From: Gemmataceae bacterium | Lineage (GTDB): Bacteria > Planctomycetota > Planctomycetia > Gemmatales > Gemmataceae | Reading direction: 5' to 3' | DNA length: 64,000 nucleotides | Assembly: GCA_025055795.1 (NCBI GenBank) | Contig: JANWVV010000005.1 | Span: forward strand, 78,688 to 142,687 | Shown: positions 33,533-43,589 of the stretch, in pieces | Position numbering within the stretch: position 1 is the stretch's first letter | Layout of the letters: every line of letters starts with the position of its first letter | Position numbers and translations under genes: made by a program | Notes under the pieces: model-generated | Databases searched by the model: none | Told to the model about the DNA's origin: nothing | The model's input: the letters and a program-made list of their open reading frames with translations, nothing else

Positions 33533-35104
33533 TTACTTGTCGGCAGGTGCCGCATTCTTTTTCTCACGCGCTGCGGCGATCACTTCAACGGGGAATGGGG
33601 TACGGTCTGCCATTAGCACTAGTAAGGCAGCCGCTGTGCAGAAGGTTCGTCCCGTGATGCAGTGGTGACCTTGCCAGGAACCATCGCGGTCTTGAGCGGC
33701 TTCTAGTCCCCTGGTCATGCGTGCGTCCCACTCCTCCCATTCCTTGCCACCCTGCAAAACGAGGGTTTCACTGATGTTGAGGTAGCTGAGGAACTCTTCG
33801 CCCCCGTTGCTACCAAAGCCAGCAACGAACCGCTGATCACGAGCATTACGCAGCAACTCGGCTTGCAAAGCCGCGTTCTGTTCTTCCAACTGTCTCAATT
33901 CAGCCAATTTGCGTTCCGCTTCCCTTTTTTGCTCCGTGGTAGCGGACCGGCTCTTCAACACCTCTTTGGCTTTAGCGGCGTCCAGACGGATGTTATTGAC
34001 CACATCCTGGAAATTGCTGGCCCCTTGGCTGGCGCTATAGAGGGCGATGCCGGCATCTCCTGCTGCTGCGGGTATGGTTCGTGCTCCACCGGGGCGCCCC
34101 GGTCCCTCTACACCAGGGACCGCTGTGGAAGTGACACCACCCGTGCGGCCGGCGGATTGCGCAGCTGTTTTGGCTTGGGCGACAATCCGCTTCAGTACAA
34201 TCTCGTCCACTTGAGCACCCCGTTCGCGTGCCCGTGCCACACTTTTATTGGCAATACCCACGGACAAGGTGGGTGCCCACGCATTGTTGCCTGCAAAGTT
34301 GCCATCAGCACCCTGATGCCGGACAATCTTGGTCATGGTTTTTTCCAAGGCGGTTACCACACGCGGTTCGAGGTTGCCACAGCGGCCCCGCAGCTCGGCT
34401 AACACCAGGTTGGCCATGAAAGTGTCCACATATGGACCGATTTTGCTCTGCAATTGCGTGCCGCGAATGTCGCTGACATACAAGGAATCGTTGTCGGCTT
34501 TCTCAACATGTTTGAGGAGGAATTCCAGGCCTTTGCGGACGGCGTCTTTGTATTCTCCTTCCACGGGTGTGTTCCCTGCCCGGATGAGGGCCAGCATAGC
34601 AAAGGCGGTATTACCCACGTCTGAAGGGTCGGCTACGTTCGGACCATCAATACGTCCGCCGCCACTCAAGTTAGTCCGCCAACCGCCCCCTTGGTTCCAT
34701 CCCCCATCAGGCTGTTGATGTTCGACCAGATATTTCAGCCCCTTTTTCACGGCCTCACTCAAGGGTTTGGGCTCAACGGCAAAGGCGGTTTTGGCGACCT
34801 GGTCGGTAACCTTGACGGGCGGAACGGATTTATCTGGTTTGGATTCAGCACCGGCGGGGGAGTACGTTGCGGGTCGACCCGGTATTTCAATGGCCGGAGT
34901 GGGTACACCGAACCCGGGGCCTGACGGCGGTGGAGGGGGCGGTTCAGCCTTACCTGCACCTGGAGGGGCGATAACCCCCGGACGTCCTTTGAATATGGGC
35001 GGCTCAAAAGGCTTTTCCTGAGCTAGCAGCCAGTAAGTGCCAAGAGCTGTTACTCCTCCTCCCAGACCCAGTCCCAGCAACAAATGGCGTGCAATGCGTG
35101 TCAT
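33533..35104 (-). CDS. exported squalene-cyclase-fold protein with coiled-coil insertion
   Basis: 523 residues. A signal anchor (HLLLGLGLGGGVTALGTYWLLAQ) is followed by a Pro/Gly/Ala-rich linker to about residue 105, then alpha/alpha toroid repeats (AVKKGLKYLVEHQQPDGGW, VGNTAFAMLALIRAG, AVRKGLEFLLKHV, EAAQDRDGSWQGHHC). Between two repeats a Lys/Glu-rich stretch (about 365-415, AKAKEVLKSRSATTEQKREAERKLAELRQLEEQ) should form a coiled coil. No cyclase DxDD motif is present. AGGGGAGG lies before the ATG. It is a neighbour and structural relative of the lipoprotein downstream, so both may act on the same exported substrate. Function unknown. Confidence 0.85.
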   Translation of the reverse strand: MTRIARHLLLGLGLGGGVTALGTYWLLAQEKPFEPPIFKGRPGVIAPPGAGKAEPPPPPPSGPGFGVPTPAIEIPGRPATYSPAGAESKPDKSVPPVKVTDQVAKTAFAVEPKPLSEAVKKGLKYLVEHQQPDGGWNQGGGWRTNLSGGGRIDGPNVADPSDVGNTAFAMLALIRAGNTPVEGEYKDAVRKGLEFLLKHVEKADNDSLYVSDIRGTQLQSKIGPYVDTFMANLVLAELRGRCGNLEPRVVTALEKTMTKIVRHQGADGNFAGNNAWAPTLSVGIANKSVARARERGAQVDEIVLKRIVAQAKTAAQSAGRTGGVTSTAVPGVEGPGRPGGARTIPAAAGDAGIALYSASQGASNFQDVVNNIRLDAAKAKEVLKSRSATTEQKREAERKLAELRQLEEQNAALQAELLRNARDQRFVAGFGSNGGEEFLSYLNISETLVLQGGKEWEEWDARMTRGLEAAQDRDGSWQGHHCITGRTFCTAAALLVLMADRTPFPVEVIAAAREKKNAAPADK

Positions 35105-35718
35105 TGGACTACCTCCCCTTGTGCAATCGTCATACCGTGATACTAAACCGCGATACTAGAACCGTTTGAGCACAGGCCGATGTCCCGTGGAGCCCAATCG
35201 ACCAGATGTCAACCCTCAAGCTCCACTCTGACAACCTTGGCCAGTCAGAATTTTCTGACTTGCTGGCCTTCTGATGATACGACGTGTCACTCCCTGTGAG
35301 CGTTTGCTCCAGTTTGTAGCCAATCAGCAAAAACTTTATTGCTTAGCCTCGCGGCACTGAACCAACATGTAGGTATGTTCTCCTAAAGAAAAAATTTGTT
35401 CTGACCCGATGTTGTGTGGAAACATAACTATCTTTGCGCGACGCTCAACGTGTTCCGATGCGATACGATCGAGACAAGCACTATCTGATGTTTTTTGCAT
35501 TAGACTAGCGGAATACTTGCAGACTTGATTGTTGTTATCATGTGGTAATAACGGGTGCCCTTGTTTTTAATGCGGGCATTGGCTAAATTGATTAGTAAAC
35601 AGGTGCCAATAGTGGGCTTTGTCGTTCGCTGACGCTTACGCGTCGGGAACGTAGGCAGGAAGTTGTATATAACCGATTGACGGCCTCAAAATTTCGTCCC
35701 GGTGATGGGGTGTTGCCC
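35105..35718. other. 614-base divergent gap upstream of cysK
   Basis: Holds the promoters for the 33533-35104 gene and cysK and a hairpin given separately. No gene and no clear -35/-10 pair were recognised. Confidence 0.4.
35623..35651 (+). other. hairpin in the cysK leader
   Basis: CGTTC-G-CTGACGC pairs with GCGTCGGGAACG around a TTAC loop (about 12 pairs, one bulged G, one G-T pair). It ends 67 bases before the chosen cysK start and has no T run after it. It may be a leader structure or a protein site. Confidence 0.45.
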
Positions 35719-36708
35719 ATGGTAGTAGAGACGGGATTCCGGACGCAGGTTTACGACGACATCACGCAAACGATTGGTCACACGCCACTAGTGCGCTTGC
35801 GACGGGTGGTTGGCAATAGCAAGGCAACGGTCTTGGGGAAGCTGGAAAATTTCAATCCCCTTTGGTCGGTCAAGGATCGGATTGGGGTGGCAATGATAGA
35901 TGCGGCTGAGAAAGCCGGGAAGGTCACGCCGGAGACTATGATTGTCGAGCCGACCAGCGGCAACACAGGAATTGGTCTGGCGTTCACCTGTGCGGCGCGG
36001 GGGTACAAATTGACGGTGACGATGCCCGAAAGCATGTCGCTCGAGCGGCAACGCTTGCTGAAGGCGTTTGGAGCCCGGGTTGTCTTGACGCCGCGGGAAC
36101 TGGGGATGCGGGGGGCCGTGGCCGAGGCTAATCGGATCTTCGAAGAGCTAGGAGGGGAACCACGGGCCTTTATGCCGCAACAATTCAAAAACCCGGCAAA
36201 CCCGGAAATTCATCGCCGTACCACCGCGGAGGAAATCTGGCGGGCTACCAACGGACAGATCGACATTCTAATTTCTGGTGTAGGGACAGGGGGTACGATT
36301 ACCGGTTGTGGCGAAGTGCTGAAGGCCCGCAAACCCAGCGTGCGATGCATTGCTGTCGAGCCGGCGGCCAGTCCCGTCATCACTCAGCATCTTGTGCACG
36401 GGATACCGAAGGATCAGGTCAAGCCAGGCCCGCACAAGATACAAGGAATAGGTGCGGGTTTCATTCCAGACGTGCTCAATCTTTCCATCATTGATGAAGT
36501 GCTCACCGTGACGGACGAGGAAGCCTTTGAGATGGCACGCCGACTAGCCCGTGAGGAGGGGATGCTCTGCGGTATTTCCTGCGGGGCGGCGGCCGCTGTA
36601 GCAGTCAAGGTGGCCCAACGTCCCGAAAATGCCGGCAAAGTAATTGTCGTCATCCTGCCCGATTTGGGCGAACGCTACTTGTCTACCGCCCTTTTCCCTC
36701 AGGATTAA
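35719..36708 (+). CDS. cysK: cysteine synthase A (O-acetylserine sulfhydrylase)
   Basis: A 329-residue PLP enzyme making cysteine from O-acetylserine and sulfide. The Schiff-base lysine K52 lies in SVKDRIG, the substrate loop TSGNTG at 79-84, the PLP phosphate-binding [10 protein letters not shown] in the middle and the conserved GIGAGFIP and ISCGAAAA segments follow. The ATG at 35719 ([12 protein letters not shown]) is the usual family start; a TTG at 35677 would add 14 residues. It stands alone, with no cysE or sulfate genes near. A hairpin precedes it, so leader regulation is possible. Confidence 0.94.
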   Translation: MVVETGFRTQVYDDITQTIGHTPLVRLRRVVGNSKATVLGKLENFNPLWSVKDRIGVAMIDAAEKAGKVTPETMIVEPTSGNTGIGLAFTCAARGYKLTVTMPESMSLERQRLLKAFGARVVLTPRELGMRGAVAEANRIFEELGGEPRAFMPQQFKNPANPEIHRRTTAEEIWRATNGQIDILISGVGTGGTITGCGEVLKARKPSVRCIAVEPAASPVITQHLVHGIPKDQVKPGPHKIQGIGAGFIPDVLNLSIIDEVLTVTDEEAFEMARRLAREEGMLCGISCGAAAAVAVKVAQRPENAGKVIVVILPDLGERYLSTALFPQD

Positions 36709-36871
36709 GTATGCACTGTGTATTACAAAACAAGCTGCTGGATATTAACGAGCGACGATTACTCTAAAACTTGGGCATTCTACACGGATCGGAACCTTCC
36801 TGAAGAAATCGGAAAACCTACAGCTAAACGACGTTTGGGTACGCATTGCCCCCTGAACAGAAAAAGTGAAG

Positions 36872-37705
36872 TCACTCCTTTTTGCTGAACCGGGGTATGA
36901 GTCGGGGTTGCCCCCAAATTGGATGCTGGATGTCACCTCCCAATTCAAAGACCACATCAAATCGTTGCCGCCGCTGTGAGGGACCTTCCCACTCAATGGC
37001 CAAGACCTGACGGGTTACAGCCTCTGTTACCTTCCACCGTGCTTCAATTTGTCGTGAGGCTCCTTGAGGAGGTTTCAAGATCAGTATCACTTGACCGTCG
37101 GGTTGATACGTAAGTGTTATCGGGTAAGGCAGATCTGTATGCCAGGTTCCGATGAGCTGAGCTCGCTTTTCCGCCATGACTGTCTGCGCTACTTCGGGAT
37201 CCAAAGAAGGTAACTTCGGTGGAGGGGGTATCGCAGGTATTGGCGGAAGGACATCCTTTTTACCTGCTCCGCCATCTTCCTTCGACAGCGCCGTTTCCTT
37301 GCCATGCTGGCCCGTTGACGCTGGATTGCCATCACCTTTTGCTTGTTGCCCCTCGCCAATCGGGATATTGGGTTGTGTACCTAATAGTAGAAAAATTACA
37401 TACGTAACTGTGACTACAGCGATAACCGTAACTGATGCAAGGATAATCAGAGCATATACCCGCTTAGATGATCGCGTGGGCTGTGAATCAGGCGGTGCTG
37501 ACGGTAACCCCTGTCCGGCCATGTCAGACTTATCATCTGCCAACTCGGCCTCGTAGACAATGGAATGATCATGACTACCCTCTCCGGCAGCTGGGATGGG
37601 TGCGTCACATCGAGGACAGCGGAGTGCATTGTCGAACAGCGGTGTCCGGCTCATTGTTATCGTCGTCTGGCATTTAGGGCAGACCACCACCGGTTGAAAA
37701 GACAT
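36872..37705 (-). CDS. zinc-ribbon single-pass membrane protein
   Basis: 277 residues. The N-terminus has a CPKC...CPRC zinc ribbon (residues 9-12 and 30-33), followed by an acidic linker, a membrane helix (VYALIILASVTVIAVVTVTYVIFLLL, about 83-108), a Pro/Gly/Lys-rich linker and a C-terminal beta-rich domain (LIGTWHTDLPYPITLTYQPDGQVILIL, QIEARWKV, VLAIEWEG), perhaps a lipocalin-like sheet. The same architecture occurs in the gene at 62576, so it is probably a lineage-specific family. No function known. Confidence 0.75.
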   Translation of the reverse strand: MSFQPVVVCPKCQTTITMSRTPLFDNALRCPRCDAPIPAAGEGSHDHSIVYEAELADDKSDMAGQGLPSAPPDSQPTRSSKRVYALIILASVTVIAVVTVTYVIFLLLGTQPNIPIGEGQQAKGDGNPASTGQHGKETALSKEDGGAGKKDVLPPIPAIPPPPKLPSLDPEVAQTVMAEKRAQLIGTWHTDLPYPITLTYQPDGQVILILKPPQGASRQIEARWKVTEAVTRQVLAIEWEGPSQRRQRFDVVFELGGDIQHPIWGQPRLIPRFSKKE

Positions 37706-37968
37706 GCTGTTTCCCCTGGGACTATGTTGTTCAGGGCAGGCTTATACTCTAGTCATTATGTTGATGTGCTTGATCGTATACCAGCAGGATTCGCCCGTCA
37801 AATAAGTTGATTTCGCTCACCTGGAGAATGACATCATTAACGATAATGGGCACGATAGGAACATCTTTATACAAATCTGAGTCTTAAATCTAAGTTGCTC
37901 TGATTGATGCAATAACGTCTCTATTTATAGGCTAAACTCAGGATTTTACAGAGCCTGCGTACGCCTCT

Positions 37969-40900
37969 TTAACTGCGTAGCAGGATCGCCCCTTCACCGT
38001 TGCGGAGGGTAATGGAACTGATGAGGGGACCAAGAGTACCATCGGCCTGCAGACGCCGATAGGTACCCCCGAGGGCATGGATAGTAGCCGTGTTGTCTGC
38101 CGTGGTACCTGTGCCAACACCCAACGCGTATGAAAGTGGCTTGTATAACACTAAGGCTTTAGTGTAATCACGAGCGTAAACCCGGTATACCAGACGAGGA
38201 TCCGTAGGATCTGTCCCTGTAGCAAATACTCGTAAGGAACCAACGGGCTGTCCGACGTCGATTGCCGCAGCAGGTGACCAGTGCTCCGTCCAGGAAGACG
38301 AGGGGTTGTGACCACCGAAGAACATCAAAAAGGTGCGTTGTGGATCGGCTAACAGATAGTAGTAGGCCAAAGCAGCTAACTGAGTGCGAGGATCGGTGGG
38401 GCGGAATGAGCCGGGATGGGTGTCCAGAACTAGATAGGCCGAGCGGCCGGGGGCCAACCGGCTAGCGACCAGATCAACGACGTCCAGCACTTGGGCCCAA
38501 TTAGCTTGCATGGGTCGCAACAGAAATTCTTCAAAGCTGGCTGCTGCAGCAGAGGTGAGGGGGATGGCATCGTTTCCGCCGCCGGCAGTATTGAGCATTA
38601 TCCATTTGGGAGCAATCGCCCGGCTGACAGTCGCAACTAAAGCGGCAGAGTCAATGGAGAAAGCAGCAGTAGCCTCCTGGACACTGATACCGGCAAAGGG
38701 GATACGGCCGGTGGCATTATCCAGGAATAGACCATCGGCCTGTGGATAACTCAGCAGCAAGCGGCGGTAATAGTCCGCCGCCCAGCGTCGCACGTTGACG
38801 TCGGCGGGATTAGTAACAAAACGCATTTGACCGTAATAAGGGTAAAACAGTCGGGACTCGTACACAAACCGGGCGTCGTAGCCGGGTCGTCGGCGAGCAT
38901 ATTCGGCATCGTTGAGATAACCGTCGCCATCGCGGTCAGCGGTAGCGTCGAAAGCGGGAATGACGCCACTGGTTCCGCCGTTGGCCTGTACGTAATCCCG
39001 CCCCAAGGCGCTTTGCCAAATGGCCTGCTGCTCGTTGGTACCTCCGGTGACACGGAAACGAACGTAATACAGACGCGCGCTGCCGCTTAAGGATGCTGGC
39101 ACCCAATCGCGGGGCGGGTCAAAAGTCAGGCGGCCACTCTGCCGCTGCCCATTGGTATCATCTTGCAACAAGGGTAAGGGCTTCCATAGGATCGGATTGC
39201 CTTGATTATCGATCGCAGCCACATACTCCCACACACCGTTCCATCCCGTTGCGGCTGCTTTTAGCAGTCGGATATTGACTTCCCGGAATGGCTCGGGGTA
39301 GCCGATGGCAGTCGTAGTACCGACGGCTCCCAAAGGCACGCCATTCCCCCCACCCCGGACAGCCGTCGTAACTGCAGTCGATGTCCCGTTAGGAACGGTC
39401 TGGACAGCCCACCAAAACCAGGTCACGGGCTGTGAAGAAGGGCTCGATCCTTGGAAAGGTGTGGCCCGTGTCACATGGTAAAATGCTAACTCCCGGGATA
39501 CACCGATCCGATCTGCATAACTCAACCAGTCCGTCAACAAGTCCTGATACAGGTTGGAAACATTGCCGTAGATCAGTTGGGGTGTTTGAGGAGCGATGCT
39601 ATCGATGAGACTTAAATACCGTACATTGGGAACAACCAGATCCACCGCTGTCTGCAAAAGTTGTCGTTCGAAACTGCCCATGGGATTACCGCTGTAAGCG
39701 AGTTGGGCAATACGGATATGAGAAAAGTGACGAGGAATGTCGGGGACGAATAGGGGATCCTGTCCGGTATTTCGCGTGGTAAAGGTATACTCCGCCACTC
39801 CCAAGTTGCCTTCACTATCGTAGGCACGCACCTGAAGTAAATGTGTCCCATTGGTCAGGGTAGTAGTGTCGAGTGTCCAACGTGCAGGGGAAGTAGTAGC
39901 CACAGCCCGCAGTAATCCATCCAGACGAAACTCCAGCCGAACGATGGAACCAGTAGCGATAGCTTGAAAGGTAACGTCTCCCGAAAACGGACTATTCCCA
40001 CCTAAGGGAGCCACCGTCACAGTGGGTCCAGTATTGTTATCGATGGCGTGAGCGCGAAAATCATCAAAAAAAATAGTACCCGCATAGGAGGGGGAACGCG
40101 CTAATGCCACACGGCCACCTTGCATCAATGTGCCATCACGCACCTCCAAGGCAAAATCGGGGGTGTCTGACCACGAACCATCGGCCGACAACCATTGCTG
40201 GGTGTCATTGCGAACGACGGCCAACCGCAAGCGGTCCCCCACAGCCGTCAGTTGCAACCGCACCCACTGATTACTTAACCATTGTTGCGAACGCACACTT
40301 CCTAGAGTGGTTTCCACGCCGTTGACGACGCGGATCAGTGCTACCTCCACCCCTCGACGAAGCTGGGCGGCATAGTAACTAGGGGTGGCACCTTCGAGAT
40401 CCGTCCCACGGACCACCACGCGGGCAGGGATAAGACTGTCTGCGTAGATCGTGGCAGCCACAGCTACGTCAGCTGGCAAGTTTAATTCCGGCCCAGCCAG
40501 ACCACCGGTAGTCGAACCCCCTAGGCTCGCTAAAGAACCCGGCAAACTGACGGCTCGTGTATGACTGATAGACCAATTTCCCGGCGCACCACTATTTGTG
40601 CTGAACCAATTTTCGGGAAAGCTGCCTTCGTTCCGACTATCGAAGCTTTCCGATATACCAACTGGCTCGGGTGTTTGATAGACAAAATCGTCCAGGATGA
40701 CTTCTCCTGTGTAACGGGGCAATCGGCCTGTTCCTACCCGTCCCGCCACTGGCAGCCAACTAGTCGTCACCGTCATGGCTGTTGTTTCCGCATTGGACCA
40801 GGTGCCACTACTGTTCAGATACTCTCCACTATCCAGGCGAATAACCTGGACAACCACCTGATTTCCTTGGGGACGCAACCACACCTGCACCCAACGATTT

Positions 40901-41364
40901 GATAGATAGGCGGTGGGAGGACTATCCAGCCGACCTAACACCTTTGTCTGACCGTCGACAACCTCTTGCACCTCTAAGGATAGTCCGCGGGTAATGACAA
41001 CCGCCAGATAGCTGGGGGTTGGTGTGTTCAGGTTGACCCCACGGGTAAACAAGTAAACGGGTACCAAACTGTTAATGAAAAAGGAAGCAGCCACAGCCGT
41101 ATCGGCAGGTAATAACGGTTGCGGAGCTGCCCAGCCACTGCTGCGGCTGCTATTTGCCCAATTGATCAGGGCGACACTTCCTCGCATACCGATACCGGCC
41201 GTCGTAGCGAAGTTGGCCATGGTGGTATTAGGGTTAGTCCCCGATTCCCAACCGGGCGGCAGGAGCGGTGGGGTGACGGCGTTGAAACTTTCCACCACTA
41301 CTGCAGGCACTTCGCGACTTTCCAGACTTTCCAACCGTAGTAGGACGAACCGAAGGTGCCTCAT
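37969..41364 (-). CDS. large exported protein: duplicated lectin-like domains, Ig-like domain, EF-hand and putative hydrolase-like end
   Basis: About 1131 residues. The N-terminus is the planctomycete LExLExR export signal (RLESLESREVPA). Two related beta-sandwich-like domains follow (about residues 26-240 and 242-445), sharing LPAD-x-AVAA, SL-x-P, RG, TPSY, LSN-x-WV and the ending FDDF or LDDF. Next come an Ig-like domain with RLEFRLDG and a HLLQVRAYDSEGN strand, and a long C-terminal region with FVYESRLFYPYYG, ADGLFLDN and WIMLNTAGG, typical of TIM-barrel hydrolases. Within it an EF-hand-type loop (DRDGDGYLNDAEY) should bind calcium. The start at 41364 places the LExLExR signal at the N-terminus; 41436 is the longer alternative. 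It could be a carbohydrate-active enzyme; this is inference. Confidence 0.75.
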   Translation of the reverse strand: MRHLRFVLLRLESLESREVPAVVVESFNAVTPPLLPPGWESGTNPNTTMANFATTAGIGMRGSVALINWANSSRSSGWAAPQPLLPADTAVAASFFINSLVPVYLFTRGVNLNTPTPSYLAVVITRGLSLEVQEVVDGQTKVLGRLDSPPTAYLSNRWVQVWLRPQGNQVVVQVIRLDSGEYLNSSGTWSNAETTAMTVTTSWLPVAGRVGTGRLPRYTGEVILDDFVYQTPEPVGISESFDSRNEGSFPENWFSTNSGAPGNWSISHTRAVSLPGSLASLGGSTTGGLAGPELNLPADVAVAATIYADSLIPARVVVRGTDLEGATPSYYAAQLRRGVEVALIRVVNGVETTLGSVRSQQWLSNQWVRLQLTAVGDRLRLAVVRNDTQQWLSADGSWSDTPDFALEVRDGTLMQGGRVALARSPSYAGTIFFDDFRAHAIDNNTGPTVTVAPLGGNSPFSGDVTFQAIATGSIVRLEFRLDGLLRAVATTSPARWTLDTTTLTNGTHLLQVRAYDSEGNLGVAEYTFTTRNTGQDPLFVPDIPRHFSHIRIAQLAYSGNPMGSFERQLLQTAVDLVVPNVRYLSLIDSIAPQTPQLIYGNVSNLYQDLLTDWLSYADRIGVSRELAFYHVTRATPFQGSSPSSQPVTWFWWAVQTVPNGTSTAVTTAVRGGGNGVPLGAVGTTTAIGYPEPFREVNIRLLKAAATGWNGVWEYVAAIDNQGNPILWKPLPLLQDDTNGQRQSGRLTFDPPRDWVPASLSGSARLYYVRFRVTGGTNEQQAIWQSALGRDYVQANGGTSGVIPAFDATADRDGDGYLNDAEYARRRPGYDARFVYESRLFYPYYGQMRFVTNPADVNVRRWAADYYRRLLLSYPQADGLFLDNATGRIPFAGISVQEATAAFSIDSAALVATVSRAIAPKWIMLNTAGGGNDAIPLTSAAAASFEEFLLRPMQANWAQVLDVVDLVASRLAPGRSAYLVLDTHPGSFRPTDPRTQLAALAYYYLLADPQRTFLMFFGGHNPSSSWTEHWSPAAAIDVGQPVGSLRVFATGTDPTDPRLVYRVYARDYTKALVLYKPLSYALGVGTGTTADNTATIHALGGTYRRLQADGTLGPLISSITLRNGEGAILLRS

Positions 41365-41708
41365 GGCCGGCCGGCTCCTCCATGGTGCTATGCTGTGTGG
41401 GAGCATTTTCGGCCAGCAAATAACGATAACCGTCATGAGAATCGGCTATGGTTTATCACGAGTCAATACTGGCCCCCAAAAGAAGCTCAGAAAGTTCATA
41501 ACACGCGGAACCCTCACGGTTCATGGAAATGATGAAATTGTGGTTCTACGCGCAGATGCCACCGCCATTATGTGGCTGAATTGCAGTATGCCCTATGAGT
41601 TATGACGACATCTGTAGCAATGGGCACGCCCGAGGTGTTGCCAACCAACAAGAATGCCGTTGTTGTGGCGATGGTCAACGATAGCTCGTGCGATAAAGAC
41701 AATAAATT
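41365..41708. other. gap between the large exported protein and pyruvate kinase
   Basis: About 340 bases with no recognisable gene or terminator. It should contain the promoter of the exported-protein gene. Confidence 0.35.
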
Positions 41709-43163
41709 TCATGGCTCAGTGGGTTGCCCATTTTCACCGATGCGTAACAGACGCAAAGTAGGGTAGCGAGGACCACCCTCGATCGGATGACCTGCCAAGG
41801 CGACCACTTTTTCGCCGGTGTTGACGGCACCTGCCTGAAAGGCACTGCGGATCGAAGCGGCAATGCGATCCTCACCTGGCGGCACTGGTGCCATGAGCAC
41901 TCCCGTTACACCCCATAGCATTGACAACTCCTGCAAAACCTGTGCACGGCTAGCTACCGCAATAATGCGTGTCCAAGGTCGATATCGGGCGACCAGACGA
42001 GCAGTCCGCCCCGACACAGTTGGAATAACAAGGGCTGCCGCTTGCTCCTGCTTTGCCAGTTGACAGGCCGTTGCTGTGAGAGGTTCTTCCAGGTTCTCCA
42101 GGGAACATACAGGGATATCTGTTCCGATGGGTAACGCATGGTCGCGCAAGTGCCGTTCGGTTTCCTCAGCGATACGAACCATACATTGCACCGCCTCGAC
42201 CGGGTAACGTCCCACCGCTGTTTCGCCGGAGAGCATGATGGCATCAGTCCCATCACAGATGGCATTAGCGACATCACTGGCTTCGGCCCGAGTGGGCCGC
42301 GGATTGTGCCGCATGGAGTCGAGCATGTCTGTGGCGGTAACTACGGGTCGGGCCATCCGGCGTGCCATGTTGATCAGGCGTTTCTGCACCATCGGCACTC
42401 GTTCCAACGGTATTTCCACCCCCAAATCACCCCGAGCGATCATGATGCCATCGAAGCTGCCTAGGATTGCTTCAATCCGCTCAACGGCTTCCGGACGCTC
42501 GATTTTAGCCAGCACAGGCACATGTAGACCAACGTCCGCACAGGCCATCCGCGCCTCCGCTGCTGCCTGTGGATCACGCACAAACGATAATGCGATCCAA
42601 TCTACGCCTGCCGCCGCCGCTACGGTTAGGGCCGCACGATCACGATCCGTAACGGCAGGCAACGACAGGCAAGTATCGGGCAAATTTAATCCTTTGTTAG
42701 GACTAACCTCCCCGCCCACCATAATCCGGATGGCCAGCCATCGGCCCGCTCTACCTGCTGCTTCACCTTGAATGCGTCCATCATCGAACAAGATCCGCTG
42801 GCCGGGTCGTATCTCATCCAGTACCCGCGGCTCGGTCAATCCTGCTACACCACTGAGACGTTGCCAATCATCGCTTCCCGTCAGGTACAGCCAATCGCCA
42901 GGCCTCAAGGAAAGGGGACCTGTTAGTAAGACCCGCAATTTCGGTCCTGGCAGATCGGCCAGGAGTCCGGTGATTCGTCCCAGGCGAGCGGATGCCTCCC
43001 GCCACATACGTATCCGTCGGAGCTGCTCTTCCGCAGAGCCATGCGAGAAATTGATGCGGGCTATGTCTGCTCCAGCTCTTAGCAATCCCTCTATACACTC
43101 CGGTGTGTCCGTTGCAGGACCCAGCGTCACGATGATGCGCGTCCGTCTGATGTTCTGCGGCAT
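41709..43163 (-). CDS. pyk: pyruvate kinase
   Basis: A 484-residue glycolytic enzyme converting phosphoenolpyruvate and ADP to pyruvate and ATP. Motifs in order: the N-terminal TRIIVTLGPAT, RINFSHG, the B-domain KGLNLP, the catalytic lysine in AKIERPEAV, the metal/PEP loop MIARGDLGVEIP and TATDMLDSM followed by PTRAEASDVANAICDGTDAIMLSGETAVG. The C-terminal regulatory domain is complete. The start at 43163 (MPQNIRRTRII) matches the family; AGGAG lies upstream and an adjoining GTG at 43166 would also serve. It stands alone, downstream of rpsR but with a 426-base gap. Confidence 0.95.
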   Translation of the reverse strand: MPQNIRRTRIIVTLGPATDTPECIEGLLRAGADIARINFSHGSAEEQLRRIRMWREASARLGRITGLLADLPGPKLRVLLTGPLSLRPGDWLYLTGSDDWQRLSGVAGLTEPRVLDEIRPGQRILFDDGRIQGEAAGRAGRWLAIRIMVGGEVSPNKGLNLPDTCLSLPAVTDRDRAALTVAAAAGVDWIALSFVRDPQAAAEARMACADVGLHVPVLAKIERPEAVERIEAILGSFDGIMIARGDLGVEIPLERVPMVQKRLINMARRMARPVVTATDMLDSMRHNPRPTRAEASDVANAICDGTDAIMLSGETAVGRYPVEAVQCMVRIAEETERHLRDHALPIGTDIPVCSLENLEEPLTATACQLAKQEQAAALVIPTVSGRTARLVARYRPWTRIIAVASRAQVLQELSMLWGVTGVLMAPVPPGEDRIAASIRSAFQAGAVNTGEKVVALAGHPIEGGPRYPTLRLLRIGENGQPTEP

Positions 43164-43589
43164 CACTTTCAGGATTCTCCTACCCTCTCCTTGGACTGTC
43201 ACCCATGAACTTTTTTATGAATGTCCAGCAAGGAGCCAGCGGTTCTTAACCGGCCGAACGCTCAGTCGAAACAAAATAGTACCCTCCTCGAAGTAAGCGG
43301 ACCGATCGGCAAAATTAAGGGTATTGTTAAAGATAGTTGCCATCCAAATGGATGCACCATGCCGCCAATTTGCTATGCAAACTGGTCCACGGCAGTAGAC
43401 GTGAGTAATACACAAAAATGGTGGAAGCAATCAGTTTCCAGACGCGACAGGTGGAGCTGGCGTGTATTCCTCGTTAGGACCCAGAGTGCATAATGCCCTA
43501 CATAATATTATCTGGTCCAAATTGGGGAAACATGTCGGATGCGATCTGACCAAGTCTGAACAAGCTGCCGAGAACCAATGTGACCGTTC
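43164..43589. other. gap between pyk and rpsR
   Basis: No gene seen; several short frames lack ribosome binding sites. CATCCAAATGGATG (43341-43354) is a small inverted repeat that might be an operator for pyk, 178 bases ahead of its start. Confidence 0.35.

Noticed and set aside
36742..36860. Short plus-strand frame (TFLKKSENLQLNDVWVRIAP) after cysK
   Set aside because: 35 codons with no start codon or ribosome binding site; probably chance or part of the convergent region.
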